DNA from: Mangrovivirga cuniculi
GTDB taxonomy: Bacteria > Bacteroidota > Bacteroidia > Cytophagales > Cyclobacteriaceae
Direction: 5' to 3'
DNA: 64,000 bases
Assembly: GCF_005166025.1 (NCBI RefSeq)
Contig: NZ_CP028923.1
Span: 3,164,001 to 3,228,000 of the forward strand
Positions 34,627 through 45,269 of this stretch are shown piece after piece. The position numbers and the translations under genes were made by a program. Position 1 is the stretch's first letter. Each line of letters begins with the position of its first letter. Below the pieces are notes generated by a model. It had not been told where the DNA came from, did not search any database, and was given only the letters and a program-made list of their open reading frames with translations.

Positions 34627-36642
34627 TCAATCAGGATTAGCCTCATTTTCAAGATCTTGTAAAACACGAAGCTGTTCCTTTAATTCTATAATCTTTTCTT
34701 CAGCTTGTTCGATCTTATCTTCAAAGTCTTTTAATAACTTATCTGCTGTCTTTGAAGAAGCAAAAAACGACATGTTATTTTTCCAATTCACTATGTCATC
34801 CTGAAGTTTACTGATCTGCCTTCTGATGGCTCCTTCTTTTCTGACCATCTTTCTCTCTGCCTTATCGCCTTTCATGTTTCCAAAGCGGGCAACCATCTTC
34901 ACTCTGGCAGCCTCCTCGGAGTCTACTTCAGTACTTTCATCAAGATATTGGTCTACAGCATGAATAAATTTATCGAGAGTGGCTTTTATATCTTTCTTAG
35001 GGACGAATCCGATATCAAAGAAGTCATCCATTTTATCTTCAAGCTTATCGATGTCATTAAGATCTTTCTCTCTCATATCATGAATCTCAGTAATGACCTT
35101 TTCTTTCGCTTCAAGATTCTTTTCGTAATTCTGATCGAACTGCTTGTTTTGCTCCCTTCTGTTCTGGAAAAAGGTATCACAAGCTGCCTTAAACTTTTTG
35201 AATACTTCTTCTCTTACCTTTTGAGGAACAGGACCAACTTTTTTCCACTCTGCCTGCAACTTCTTCATTTCTGCAGCAGTCTCGTGCCAATCGGTACTGT
35301 CTTTTAATTGCTCTGCCCTTTCTACGAGTTCTTCCTTGAGCTTAAGGTTTTCTTTTCTTTCCTTTTCGAGTTCTTTAAAGAACTTACCCTTACTGTTAAA
35401 AAAGGACTTAAAAGATCCCCAGAATTCTTTATTTACTTCTTTAGCCTTATTTCTAGGCATGCCACCAATTGAATCCCATTCTTTTTGAATGGCAAGAATT
35501 TCCTTGGTCTTGGCATTCCAGTCATTAATTCTGTCTGAACTAAACTCAGCAAATGGCTTAACCTTTTCAACAAGCGCCAACTTTTTCTCCAGGTTTTCGC
35601 TAAGGTCCTTTTTAAGCTGTTCAACATAATCCTTACGACGCATGTAAACCTTATCTGAGGCAGCTTTAAATCGAGTCCAAAGATCTTCCTGTACTTCTTT
35701 TGGCACTGGACCAACATGTTTGTACTCCTCGTGAAGTTCATTTAATTCTGCAATGGCATCCTTCAGAATCTCTACATTTTCAAGTGCCTCTGCCCTTTTA
35801 ATAAGATCTTCTTTGAGCGTTTGGTTCTTTTTTCTGTCAAGTTCCTTAAGCTCAAAATAAATACTTCTGTTATCGTAAAAACGATCGATTAGTGCATTAT
35901 AATTTGCCCAGAGTGACTTTGCTGATCCACCCGGCACCGGGCCAACCTCTTTCCACTCAGTTTGAATTTCCTTTAATTGATTGATGCTGACATTGGTCTC
36001 TTCACTATCAACGATCTCCCTTAATCTCTCCAGGATCTCATTTTTCTTATCCAGATTTTTCTGCTTTTGTTCTTTTTGAGAACGGTAATGTTTAGACCTG
36101 CGGTCTTTAAGTAACTGGACTGTTGCATCAAATTCTTCAGTTACCTTATCAAATTTATAATCAAAGCCGTCTTCTTCGCCTCCCTCTTCAATAAATTTAT
36201 CAAGGGCTTCCTGTCGTTCTTTATCTTTATATTCTTCATAGATAGGAACTACTTCTTTGAGAACACGGCCTATTTTAGCCATATTATCAAGTGCTGCAAG
36301 ATCTTTTACCACTTTAAGAAGCTCTTCTTTTGAAAGATTGTGATAATCGATCTCCTCATCGTGATCATCATCATCTTCATGATCCTCGTCGTGATCATCT
36401 TCCTCATCGTGATCATCAGAACTTTCCGGTTGATCTGATTCAGCAGATTCAGTCTCGCCTTTTTCACTTTCTGAAACAGGCTCCTCTTTCTGCTTTTCTT
36501 CAGGTTCGGAAACTTCCTTCTCCTCTTCTTTTTGATCTTGATCTTCAGCTTTAGTTTCTAACGGACTCTCAGGAGTCTCATTCACAGGATTCTCTTGTTT
36601 TGAATCCTCACCAGCTAGCTCATTTTTTTCTTTATCTGTCAT
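34627..36642 (-). CDS. DUF349 repeat protein
   Basis: 671 residues. The first 120 are acidic low-complexity (many E, D and H: DDHDEEDDHDEDHEDDDDHD). The rest is coiled-coil helices with five DUF349-like repeats, each marked by a W/D...VGPVP core: EWKEVGPVP, EYKHVGPVP, EWDSIGGMP, EWKKVGPVP and FFDIGFVP. DUF349 proteins are cytosolic helical scaffolds of unknown role common in Bacteroidota. No signal peptide. Monocistronic. Confidence 0.9.
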   Translation of the reverse strand: MTDKEKNELAGEDSKQENPVNETPESPLETKAEDQDQKEEEKEVSEPEEKQKEEPVSESEKGETESAESDQPESSDDHDEEDDHDEDHEDDDDHDEEIDYHNLSKEELLKVVKDLAALDNMAKIGRVLKEVVPIYEEYKDKERQEALDKFIEEGGEEDGFDYKFDKVTEEFDATVQLLKDRRSKHYRSQKEQKQKNLDKKNEILERLREIVDSEETNVSINQLKEIQTEWKEVGPVPGGSAKSLWANYNALIDRFYDNRSIYFELKELDRKKNQTLKEDLIKRAEALENVEILKDAIAELNELHEEYKHVGPVPKEVQEDLWTRFKAASDKVYMRRKDYVEQLKKDLSENLEKKLALVEKVKPFAEFSSDRINDWNAKTKEILAIQKEWDSIGGMPRNKAKEVNKEFWGSFKSFFNSKGKFFKELEKERKENLKLKEELVERAEQLKDSTDWHETAAEMKKLQAEWKKVGPVPQKVREEVFKKFKAACDTFFQNRREQNKQFDQNYEKNLEAKEKVITEIHDMREKDLNDIDKLEDKMDDFFDIGFVPKKDIKATLDKFIHAVDQYLDESTEVDSEEAARVKMVARFGNMKGDKAERKMVRKEGAIRRQISKLQDDIVNWKNNMSFFASSKTADKLLKDFEDKIEQAEEKIIELKEQLRVLQDLENEANPD

Positions 36643-36694
36643 GACAGTGTTATTATTCTATAAAACCACTTACCCCAAAATTATAAAATCCAGC

Positions 36695-37273
36695 TTAATT
36701 TAATCTCGGGTCTTGTGGATAATTTGCAAACATCTTGAATTCTCCTCCCATCTTCTTCAATATATCTCCCCAGATCTGATCAGAATCGTGATTAAATACG
36801 ATCTCAGGATCTGTTTCCTCAGATACAATCCAGGATGTTTCTTCGAGTTCTTTTTTTAGTTGACCTTCCGACCAGCCCGAATAACCAATAAAAAACTTAA
36901 AATCTTCATCAATGAATATCCCGGACCTTAACAAAGCAACTACCTGCTCAAAGTTTCCACCCCAAAAGATACCATTCCCAAGGGGCACTGCTTCATCTAC
37001 CAGGTCAGGCCTTCGATGAATAAAATGAAGTGTGTCTTGCTGAACTGGACCTCCGACATACAAAGGTATATCAATGGCCGTTTCCTCATCAAGCACTTCA
37101 CTTAAGGTAAGTATCGAAGGTTTGTTAAGCACAAATCCGAAGGACCCATCCTCATTATTCTCACAAAGCAATACCACCGAACGTTCAAAATTCGGATCCG
37201 GAAGGAAGGGTTCTGATAAGAGAAAAGAACCTTTTTCCGGATTAACTGATCCTGGTTTGGGGAAGAATTCCAT
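36695..37273 (-). CDS. YqgE/AlgH family protein (UPF0301)
   Basis: 192 residues. Conserved GSFLLSEPFLPDPNFERSVV, NEDGSFGFVLNKPS, PLYVGGPVQQDTLHFIHR and FIGYSGWSEGQLKKELEE match the YqgE/AlgH family exactly in order. Its role is unclear (linked to alginate regulation in Pseudomonas). The start ATG is at 37271-37273. It follows the DUF349 gene on the same strand with a 50-bp gap. Confidence 0.95.
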   Translation of the reverse strand: MEFFPKPGSVNPEKGSFLLSEPFLPDPNFERSVVLLCENNEDGSFGFVLNKPSILTLSEVLDEETAIDIPLYVGGPVQQDTLHFIHRRPDLVDEAVPLGNGIFWGGNFEQVVALLRSGIFIDEDFKFFIGYSGWSEGQLKKELEETSWIVSEETDPEIVFNHDSDQIWGDILKKMGGEFKMFANYPQDPRLN

Positions 37274-37361
37274 AATTATCTTTTCATTACTATTTTAATA
37301 ATCTTTTTAAGGAGCTATTACTTTTAATTTAACCATATTTTTTGATATAATCAATAATATT

Positions 37362-37946
37362 CTAATGTAAAGCTGCCTTTATTGGTAATTCTTTTAATAT
37401 TTCCCCTTCAATTTTATTCAGCTCATCCAGCCTTGAATAAACCTCATCTTCAGGGAAATACAGCAAGGCCATCTTAACAAAAATATTACCATGTTTAGCT
37501 TCTGAGGCCCATAAACGATGATAAAAGCTTTTCAACTCTCCTTCAGGAAGTGCTTCATAGATCAACCTGAATCTTTCCGCGCCCCGGCATTCGATAATAG
37601 AGGCAAGCAATAATCGATCTCTGAATCTTTCCTCTCTCCCACTATGGCATTTATCTACTAACTTTTTAACGTAAATATCCTGACTTATTTGATGAGGCAG
37701 CTGAATATTCCGTTTTTCCATAACTTTATACACATCCTCAAAGTGCTCAAGCTCTTCGATCGCCGTTTCAATTAATTCAGGAATTATTTCAGTTCTATTC
37801 GGATATTTAGCCACGAGGCTCATCGCCATCGATGAAGCTTTCCGCTCACAATTAGCGTGGTCCTGTAAAAATGAATCAAAATCATTCATGACAGCTTCAA
37901 CCCATTCCGGGCTGCTTTCCACAGACACCTCTAAACTTAACTTCAT
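37362..37946 (-). CDS. MiaE-like tRNA hydroxylase, copy 1
   Basis: 194 residues from the ATG at 37944-37946; an upstream TTG frame adds 22 residues without family character. The diiron ligand segments of the ferritin-like fold are visible: NCERKASS, EELEHFEDV, IIECRGAERF and SEAKHGNIF. MiaE hydroxylates ms2io6A37 in tRNA. A second, diverged MiaE lies at 56835-57440, so one may have a different substrate. Only AT-rich DNA separates it from the divergent pdxH. Confidence 0.85.
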   Translation of the reverse strand: MKLSLEVSVESSPEWVEAVMNDFDSFLQDHANCERKASSMAMSLVAKYPNRTEIIPELIETAIEELEHFEDVYKVMEKRNIQLPHQISQDIYVKKLVDKCHSGREERFRDRLLLASIIECRGAERFRLIYEALPEGELKSFYHRLWASEAKHGNIFVKMALLYFPEDEVYSRLDELNKIEGEILKELPIKAALH

Positions 37947-38093
37947 TTGTATAAAAAGATATTTCGATATTATTTTTAACCAACCTAAAACAAACCAGTT
38001 ATTATTAAACAACCAAAGAATAATTGATTTTATATTGGTGATTTACAAAGGTATTCTCAATTTTACCCTCTCTATAACTAGAATTCGTTTATC

Positions 38094-38732
38094 ATGGATA
38101 TAGCCGATATCAGAAAAGAATATTCAAGACATTCCCTAAATATTGATGGCGTTGACAAGGACGCTGTAAAGCAATTTGAAAAGTGGTTTGAGGAAGCTGC
38201 CAAATCAGAAGTTCTGGAACCAAACGCCATGTCATTATCAACAATTACTGCCGATGGAAGGCCTTCATGTCGAATTGTTCTCCTGAAGGGAATTTCTAAT
38301 GGAGGTTTTGAGTTCTTCACCAATTATCAAAGTAAAAAAGGCCTGGAAATAGATGAAAACCCGTGGGTTGCTCTGACTTTTTTCTGGGGTGAGCTGGAAA
38401 GACAGGTCCGAATTGAAGGAATCGCTGAGAGGCTAACTGAAAAAGAATCTGAAGATTATTTTAATAGTAGGCCCGAAGGCAGCAAGATCGGTGCATGGGT
38501 GTCACCTCAGTCTCAACCAATCGCTAGCAGAGTTATCCTGGATGAGCGACATGAACAGGTTAAACAAAAATTTGATGGTAAAACGGTAACTAAACCCAAA
38601 CAATGGGGCGGCTACAGAGTAAAACCGGTAATGCTGGAATTCTGGCAGGGAAGGCCAAATCGTCTTCACGACCGAATTTCATATAACCTTCAAAAAGACT
38701 TTTCCTGGAAAGTAACCAGACTGGCTCCCTGA
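38094..38732 (+). CDS. pdxH: pyridoxamine 5'-phosphate oxidase
   Basis: 212 residues, standard length. FMN-binding and active-site motifs RPSCRIVLLKGI, FFTNYQSKKGLEI, FWGELERQVRIEG and the C-terminal signature LEFWQGRPNRLHDRISY are all present. It converts PNP and PMP to pyridoxal phosphate using FMN and O2. The stop overlaps the next gene's start by one base, so the two are co-translated. Confidence 0.95.
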   Translation: MDIADIRKEYSRHSLNIDGVDKDAVKQFEKWFEEAAKSEVLEPNAMSLSTITADGRPSCRIVLLKGISNGGFEFFTNYQSKKGLEIDENPWVALTFFWGELERQVRIEGIAERLTEKESEDYFNSRPEGSKIGAWVSPQSQPIASRVILDERHEQVKQKFDGKTVTKPKQWGGYRVKPVMLEFWQGRPNRLHDRISYNLQKDFSWKVTRLAP

Positions 38733-40012
38733 TGAAGGTTGAAAAAACGTTTTCAACATACCTGAACAGATATGCTACTGATGAATATCAAATTGAAGGA
38801 GATATTCATCAAGACACCGACGCAATTGTTGTCCTACCCTCCTTTTATGAGGAGAATCTGCTAAAAAGTCTTCAATCTCTTTCTAATAATATTACTGATT
38901 TCAAAGTTTGCATTTTCGTAGTTATCAATGAACCGGAAAATGTTGATAATAAAATAGCTCAGTTTCACGTAAACCAATTTCAGGAAATAACATCCTGGAT
39001 TAAAAACAATAAAAATCAAAACCTTAAGTTCTTTGCAGGCAATATTTGCAGAATAAAAAATAAGATTGCCGGCGTCGGAATGGCCAGGAAGGCCGGGATG
39101 GATGAAGCTTTCAGGAAATTACAAAATATTGACAGCCTGGCAGCACCAATAATTTGTTTTGATGCTGATGCCACTTGTCAGGACAATTTCCTGGAAAGTG
39201 TGATCAGCTATTTTAAAGAAAACCCAAAATCACCCGGTGCTTCAATTGCTTTTGAACATCCTCTTTCAGACAATGACCTGATCAATAAAGGAATCATTCT
39301 TTACGAAAGTCACCTGCATTATTATATAGCTGCTTTAAGATACGCACAATACCCTTATGCTTACCATACGGTGGGAAGCAGCATGGCTTGCAGAGCTAAT
39401 ACTTATGCTACTATTGGTGGAATGAACAAACGGAAGGCCGGAGAAGATTTTTACTTTTTGCATCGGATAATCCCGATGGGAAACTTCGGACAAATTCATA
39501 ATACCAGAATTTTTCCTGAGGCCCGAATATCAGACAGAGTTCCTTTCGGAACGGGCAGAGCAATGATCGAATTCACCAATGGAAAGGAAATTGAAACATA
39601 CTGCCCTGAAATCTTTTACATCTTAAGGCCTCTATTTGAAATACTCAATAGTGGAAATGCCATCAGTGAATTTCATTTAACTCACCTCAGGGAAATCCTT
39701 CATCCTGATTTGATGGAATACCTGAATGAAAATGATCTGATCGAAAAAATCAAAACAGCATCATCAGCCGCAACTAACAACCATTCCCGTTTTAAAAAGT
39801 ATTATGAGGTATTTGATGGATTAACTGTATTAAAAATTGTCCACCATTTAACCGATCATCTTTATCAAAAAGTGCCGGTCGAAAGTGCTTCTAAATTTAT
39901 TTTTCAGAAGCAATATAGGCTCCAAAATATCCCACAAAAACCATTAGAAATACTTGAAACCTGGAGAACTCAGTTTTATAAAGAAAAGTATACCATGCCA
40001 TTTGACTCATAA
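38732..40012 (+). CDS. GT-A fold glycosyltransferase family 2-like protein
   Basis: 426 residues. N-terminal Rossmann-like segment with VVLPSFYEENLLKSLQSL, then ICFDADATC (the DxD metal-nucleotide motif, near residue 150), GSSMACRANTYATIGGM, and AGEDFYFLHR carrying the acidic ED base motif. This matches GT2-type transferases, but the 150-residue C-terminal helical extension is unusual. The acceptor is unknown. It begins at the last base of pdxH and converges with the hydrolase gene, overlapping it by six bases. Confidence 0.75.
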   Translation: MKVEKTFSTYLNRYATDEYQIEGDIHQDTDAIVVLPSFYEENLLKSLQSLSNNITDFKVCIFVVINEPENVDNKIAQFHVNQFQEITSWIKNNKNQNLKFFAGNICRIKNKIAGVGMARKAGMDEAFRKLQNIDSLAAPIICFDADATCQDNFLESVISYFKENPKSPGASIAFEHPLSDNDLINKGIILYESHLHYYIAALRYAQYPYAYHTVGSSMACRANTYATIGGMNKRKAGEDFYFLHRIIPMGNFGQIHNTRIFPEARISDRVPFGTGRAMIEFTNGKEIETYCPEIFYILRPLFEILNSGNAISEFHLTHLREILHPDLMEYLNENDLIEKIKTASSAATNNHSRFKKYYEVFDGLTVLKIVHHLTDHLYQKVPVESASKFIFQKQYRLQNIPQKPLEILETWRTQFYKEKYTMPFDS

Positions 40013-40975
40013 TATTTCCCTGGCAAACTTCAATGCTCTTCTTTCAGACCAGGTATATTCATCACCTCGCTGCATAAATCCTACGTGGCCTCCTGTTTTG
40101 GGAGTTTCGAGGAAAAAGTATTGATGACTTTCTGCCAGTTTATACGGATAACATGAATCAGAAAGAATCGGATCATTTTTCGCATTTACTAAAAGCGAGG
40201 GAACTTTTATCCCTTCAATGAAATTCCCGCAAGATGCATTTTCATAAAATTCATCAACCGAATTAAAACCACTGATGTTTGCAGTATAATGTGCATCAAA
40301 GTCCTGAAAGTTTTTTATCTCATCGATTTTAGAAAAATCGATCAATCCATCAAATTGATCTTTTTTCAATAAGAGCTTATTCTTCAACTTATTCAGAAAG
40401 CGCTTTCGGTAAAATCCATTTCCTTTTTCATTCAATGTAAGACTGCTTCCTCTCAGATCAGTCGGTACGCTATAGGCTATCACTCCTTTTAAGGATTTAA
40501 TTTTCTCTTCCCTGTCTTCGCCGGCATACTTTAAGCTCATCGCGCCTCCCATACTTAACCCGGCAAGGATAATGTTTTTATGATTGTAAAGTCTTTGTAC
40601 CTCTGCCAGTACGTAATGGAGATCATCAGTATCCCCATGGTGATACAAACGAGGAAGCCGGTTAATCTCTCCGCTACAACTTCTGCAGTTCCAGGCACAA
40701 ACGTCAAAACCATTTTCGAAAAATAATTTCGCAAGCCCCATTACATAAGGACGGTCAGAGCTACCTTCAAGACCATGAGAAATCACTAGAATGCTATCTT
40801 TTCTTTGATCGTGAAGCAGGAAATCGAGGTCCAGAAAATCACCATCATCTAACTCAAGACGTTGCCGGTCATAATTTACACCATCAACTTTCCGGAGAGC
40901 GGATGGAATAATTGTTTCCAGGTGAGAATTAAATAAATAAAATGGTTTTTTATAGTCGGATCTGATTATTGGCAT
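40007..40975 (-). CDS. YheT-family alpha/beta hydrolase
   Basis: 322 residues. YheT/EMB8-type motifs: KPFYLFNSHLETIIPSAL, the DGDFLDLDF segment, the oxyanion loop ISHGLEGSSD, the nucleophile elbow AGLSMGGAM (S near residue 145), and the C-terminal SLLVNAKNDPIL and TPKTGGHVGF carrying aspartate and histidine. Lipid or ester hydrolase role inferred. It converges with the GT2-like gene. Confidence 0.9.
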   Translation of the reverse strand: MPIIRSDYKKPFYLFNSHLETIIPSALRKVDGVNYDRQRLELDDGDFLDLDFLLHDQRKDSILVISHGLEGSSDRPYVMGLAKLFFENGFDVCAWNCRSCSGEINRLPRLYHHGDTDDLHYVLAEVQRLYNHKNIILAGLSMGGAMSLKYAGEDREEKIKSLKGVIAYSVPTDLRGSSLTLNEKGNGFYRKRFLNKLKNKLLLKKDQFDGLIDFSKIDEIKNFQDFDAHYTANISGFNSVDEFYENASCGNFIEGIKVPSLLVNAKNDPILSDSCYPYKLAESHQYFFLETPKTGGHVGFMQRGDEYTWSERRALKFAREIL

Positions 40976-41089
40976 GAATTCACTAGCTGCTTATTTCCAA
41001 AGTTATTAACAGCCGGGATATTGACACTAATAATTGAAAATTTTAAGTAACATTCGGTTAACGACCTCTTTTTATACATATTTGTGCTT

Positions 41090-43482
41090 ATGAAAAAAGC
41101 ACTTCTGTCTATTACATTAGTTATATTTTTTCTTCGATATCTGTATTTTCACAGAATGTTAAAACAATAAATAAAGAAACGGGATTACCGGTTCAGGGTG
41201 CTACGATTACATCTGTTGATGGCACCAGCCAGGTGATCACGGATGAATCAGGTATAGCAGATCTGTCTGTTTTCAAACAAGATGAACTGATCAACATTAA
41301 CCATTCTTCATATTACCCGGTCACCCTGACCAAGCAGGATATGCTGAAGGGTAACAAAATCATCTACCTGGAGGAAAAAGTAATCAAGATCGATGAAGTC
41401 GTGGTGTCTGCAAACAAATGGGAACAACCTAAATCAGATGTTCCTCAACAGATGGCATCTATTGATGCTCAGGACATAATGGATATACAACCTCAAACCA
41501 GTGCTGATATGCTTGCTGCCACAGGCCAGGTATTTGTACAGAAAAGCCAGCTTGGTGGTGGCAGTCCGATGATTCGTGGTTTCGCAGCCAATTCAGTGCT
41601 TTTAATAGTTGATGGTGTAAGAATGAATAATGCGATTTTCAGAAGTGGCAACCTTCAAAATGTACTCAATATCGATCCGTTATCATTACAAAGTGCTGAG
41701 GTAATATTTGGCCCTGGTTCTCTTATCTATGGTTCTGATGCACTTGGTGGAGTAATGGATTTTCATACGATCAATCCTGAGTTTAGTATTGAAGGCACAA
41801 AAGTATCTGGAAGTGTTTCAGGAAGGTATAGCACTGCTAATAATGAAAAAACAGGCCACATTTCTCTGAATATCGCCGGAAAAAAGTTAGCATCTTTTAC
41901 CTCATTATCTTATTCTGACTTTGATAACCTCAGAGCCGGAGCTAATTATCCCGATGGATATGAAAACTTCTTTAAAAGAGACTGGTATGTAAGACCTTCA
42001 GCTGATGCTAATGACGAGATTATTGACAATCCGGATCCGGAAAAGCAGATTCCTTCTGCTTACAATCAATATTCTTTCATTCAGAAATTTAAACTTAAAA
42101 TTTCTGACAGAATCGATGCCGGCATAAATTTCTACTATAGTTCAACAAGTGATATCCCCCGTTATGACAGGCTGATTCTGGAAGATAATGGCAGTCCGGA
42201 AAATGCAGAGTGGTATTACGGACCGCAGCAATGGATGATGAATAGTATTAAACTAAAATTCAACACTCCAACTATTGCATTTGACAGATTCAAACTCACA
42301 TTAGCCTACCAGGATTATGAAGAAAGTAGAAATGATCGGAAGTTTCAAAATGAAAGTCTTAGAACACGAACTGAAAACGTAAAGGCTTATTCATTAAATG
42401 CTGATTTTGAAAAGAATTTTGAAAAATGGGTATTGTACTATGGCTTGGAATATTTCCATAATGATGTTTTTAGTGATGCAGAAAGAAAAAATATTGTTTC
42501 AGGTGAAATAACACCTAGCTCCACGAGATATCCATCAGAAGGTTCTGATTATTTATCAGCTGCTGCTTATTCATTTGCAAAATATCATCTTTCTGAAAAA
42601 CTGCTAATAAATGCAGGTTTAAGATATACTTATATTGAAACTACAGTTGATTTTGGAGATGCAGGCTTTCCGGATAATGGGTTTACTAATAAAAATGGTG
42701 CACTTACCGGATCAGCCAGCTTTATATTTCAGCCTAATGATATTCACAATCTGAGTATAAGCTATGGTTCAGGGTTCAGGGCACCAAATGTAGATGATGC
42801 AGCCAAAGTATTTGATTCAGAACCCGGTAATGTGGTCGTACCGAATCCCGATCTCGAACCAGAATATAACCATAGTTTTGAAATAGGGTATAAAGCCTAT
42901 AATCCTGATAAATTCACTTTTGAATTTGCTGCTTTTTATAGCTTCCTTGTTAATGCAATGGAACGCAGGGATTTCACATTTAATGGACAAGAATTTATTC
43001 CTTACGATGGCATTATAAGTAGAGTTCAGGCAGAAGTAAATGTCGGTAAAGCGCAGATTTACGGATTATCCATAAATGGTTCATATCTTATCAATGACAA
43101 TTTATCCCTTGCCGGTACCCTGACAATTTCTGATGGTGAAACTTCCGATGGTGAACCTGTTAGACATGTCGTTCCACTTTTTGGAAGAACTTCACTAAAA
43201 TACGACCGTTCTAAATGGGATGTTTATATCGACTTGAGGTATCAGGGTGGTATCGATTTTAAGGATTTAGCCCCTTCTGAACAAAATAAAACTCATCTAT
43301 ATACAGAAGATGGTGCTCTGGGATGGGCGACAATCAACTTAGGGGGATCAGTAAATGTTTTAAATAACCTGACAATTAATTCCGGATTGGAAAATCTGGC
43401 AGACTTGCATTACCGACCGTACTCTTCGGGAATTAGTGCACCTGGAAGAAACTTTTATTTTGGTTTACGATATTTATTTTAA
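41090..43482 (+). pseudogene. TonB-dependent receptor with 1-base frameshift in the signal peptide
   Basis: From ATG 41090 the frame reads MKKALLSITLVIFF and breaks after a run of six T (41126-41131). Adding one T restores SSISVFSQNVKTINKETGLP, the expected end of a signal peptide and start of a carboxypeptidase-like plug domain. The rest is a full TonB receptor: plug (QMASIDAQDIMDIQP, GGGSPMIRGFAANSVLLIVD), and barrel to the last strand NFYFGLRYLF. It resembles hemin/siderophore-type receptors. A hairpin terminator follows. Confidence 0.85.
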
Positions 43483-43485
43483 ATA

Positions 43486-43513
43486 CAATAGAGGCTAATT
43501 AAAGCCTCTATTG
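43486..43513 (+). terminator. terminator of the TonB-dependent receptor gene
   Basis: CAATAGAGGC and GCCTCTATTG form a perfect 10-bp stem around TAATTAAA, just after the receptor stop codon. Confidence 0.7.
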
Positions 43514-43606
43514 ATCACTAATCCTCCCTTTATATAAAGACCACGCAGGCAGGTTTAACAGATAATCTTTATGGACACGATTAAGTGCTAAAGGGAAGAA
43601 GAATAT

Positions 43607-44398
43607 TTAGTTATTTTTTGCCCCTGCATCTACCCAGCAGACAATATCATCTCGTTGTTGCTGAGTAAGATCATATCCGGAATTTTGTGGAGGCATTACT
43701 CCTGTACTTACTCGTTGCCTGATATTATTTGCATTTGATTGGATATCATTATAATCTGCTAAAACAACTCTGCCCGTCCCTGATACGTGACAACCGGACA
43801 CAGCACAATTATTCTGGATTAATGGCTCAACATCAGTACTAAAAGAAACTGAAGCGTCTATATTAAAATTCACGGTTGCGGCACATCCATTATTATCTAT
43901 TATTGTTGCCGTATAATCTCCAAATGTCAGTCCCTCAAAAGACCCGGTCTGGTTTGTAGAACCGTCAACATCATAGGTATAAGGCTCAGTACCACCTGAA
44001 GCAGAAAGCGAAACAGAACCATTATCTACATCGCAATCTGTTGCGTTTATCTGATCTAATGAAGCCGTCAGTCCACTTTCTGAAGGAATAGTAATATTTA
44101 CTGTCGATTCACAACCATCCTCAGCAACCAACACCAGTTCATATATACCGGCAGCCAGATCAGCAACTGTTGATGACACCGTTACACTTTGTCCTCCCAC
44201 TGTCATAGAAGCAATATTTTTTGTCGGATTAGTGGTCCACTCAAATGATCCATCTTCCGCATCACAATTTGCCGGCATTATATTACTAACCGTGATATCA
44301 AAAGGTTCCTCACAACTCCCTCCCGGAGCTGGATTTTTTTCTGACTTACAACTGATTATAATCGCTGTCATTAATAAAATTTTACCAAGATTTTTCAT
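43607..44398 (-). CDS. lipoprotein with SprB-type repeat and CxxxxCH cytochrome-like domain
   Basis: 263 residues. Lipobox ending TAIIISC, then two SprB-like modules: SNIMPANCDAEDGSFEW and ATDCDVDNGSVSLSASGGTE with TIIDNNGCAATV. The C-terminal 75 residues resemble the c-type cytochrome part of Bacteroidota surface proteins: PLIQNNCAVSGCHVSG, VMPP and a final IVCWVDAGA. The spacing CAVSGCH is C-x4-CH rather than CxxCH, so heme attachment needs checking. It overlaps the upstream gene by 17 bp. Confidence 0.75.
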   Translation of the reverse strand: MKNLGKILLMTAIIISCKSEKNPAPGGSCEEPFDITVSNIMPANCDAEDGSFEWTTNPTKNIASMTVGGQSVTVSSTVADLAAGIYELVLVAEDGCESTVNITIPSESGLTASLDQINATDCDVDNGSVSLSASGGTEPYTYDVDGSTNQTGSFEGLTFGDYTATIIDNNGCAATVNFNIDASVSFSTDVEPLIQNNCAVSGCHVSGTGRVVLADYNDIQSNANNIRQRVSTGVMPPQNSGYDLTQQQRDDIVCWVDAGAKNN

Positions 44399-45269
44399 CT
44401 TTATTTCTTTTTAAATTAAAAGCTCTTGAAATATTAAACCCGAAGTGAATATCTCCGGAGAAAAAATCATTCACTGTACCAGGGATAATGGTATTTTCAA
44501 CCATACCGAGATTATTAGTGAAGATTAATTGAAATACATGTCCTCCTGTTTCCAATTCCCAACCAATTCCAAACGCGTTATTTGTATTATCGGGGAAGGC
44601 AGAATCATTTAATCTTGCAAAATATTCAGCGGTGATAGCCATTCTTTTGGTAATCTTTACCCTGGTAGCAAGATTTAATGCGAACGCCTCATTTTCTTCA
44701 TTATATTCTACTACATTTCTATGCAACCAATAGGGAGCAATCTGTAAGGAAAATGCGGAATTAAACTTTCTGGCAATTAAAACGCCAGTCGCATAGCTCA
44801 TTCTGTCCTCAACAGGGGGCTGCTGCTCTCTGATATTTATATCTAATGCAGCACTACTAATTACAGTCGCACTAAAAGGGAATTGATCGGGAGTTTGCTT
44901 GAGGAATGAATACTTGATGTATCCGTCGAGATATTTAGGACTACTGCTACGACCGATTCCTATACTGACATCATCTGAAATCGCATAATCCAGAGCTAGC
45001 CTGATTACTGCCTGATCTAATCCAAAAAACTCATCAATACCTGAATTTAGCCTTCCAAATCGGTGCATTATGACAAAATCCAGATTACCGGCTCCTCTGG
45101 TTTCAATAGTATGGCCGTTAATAAGCCGGGTACCTTTAAAAGTAGCCTTTACAGGATATACCTCATCATCCTTCGAAAGTTCACCTAATAAATCATCCTG
45201 TGCATTAATGTTGTAACCAGATATAAACATGATTACAGCCAGAAGTATTTGAATTTTACATTTCATCAT
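44382..45269 (-). CDS. DUF5777-type beta-barrel protein
   Basis: 295 residues from ATG 45267-45269; an earlier TTG is less likely. Signal peptide (MMKCKIQILLAVIMFISGYN) and beta-barrel-type strands with alternating pattern (FVIMHRFGRLNSGIDEFFGL, RLALDYAISDDVSIGIG, HVFQLIFTNNLGMVENTIIP). The GDIHFGFNISRAF ending is a typical last strand. DUF5777 proteins occur next to YceI and cytochrome lipoproteins in Bacteroidota, which is exactly the local order. Confidence 0.8.
   Translation of the reverse strand: MMKCKIQILLAVIMFISGYNINAQDDLLGELSKDDEVYPVKATFKGTRLINGHTIETRGAGNLDFVIMHRFGRLNSGIDEFFGLDQAVIRLALDYAISDDVSIGIGRSSSPKYLDGYIKYSFLKQTPDQFPFSATVISSAALDINIREQQPPVEDRMSYATGVLIARKFNSAFSLQIAPYWLHRNVVEYNEENEAFALNLATRVKITKRMAITAEYFARLNDSAFPDNTNNAFGIGWELETGGHVFQLIFTNNLGMVENTIIPGTVNDFFSGDIHFGFNISRAFNLKRNKDEKSW

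Noticed and set aside
36330-36554. Histidine/aspartate-rich plus-strand frame
   Set aside because: It is the antisense of the acidic low-complexity start of the DUF349 protein.
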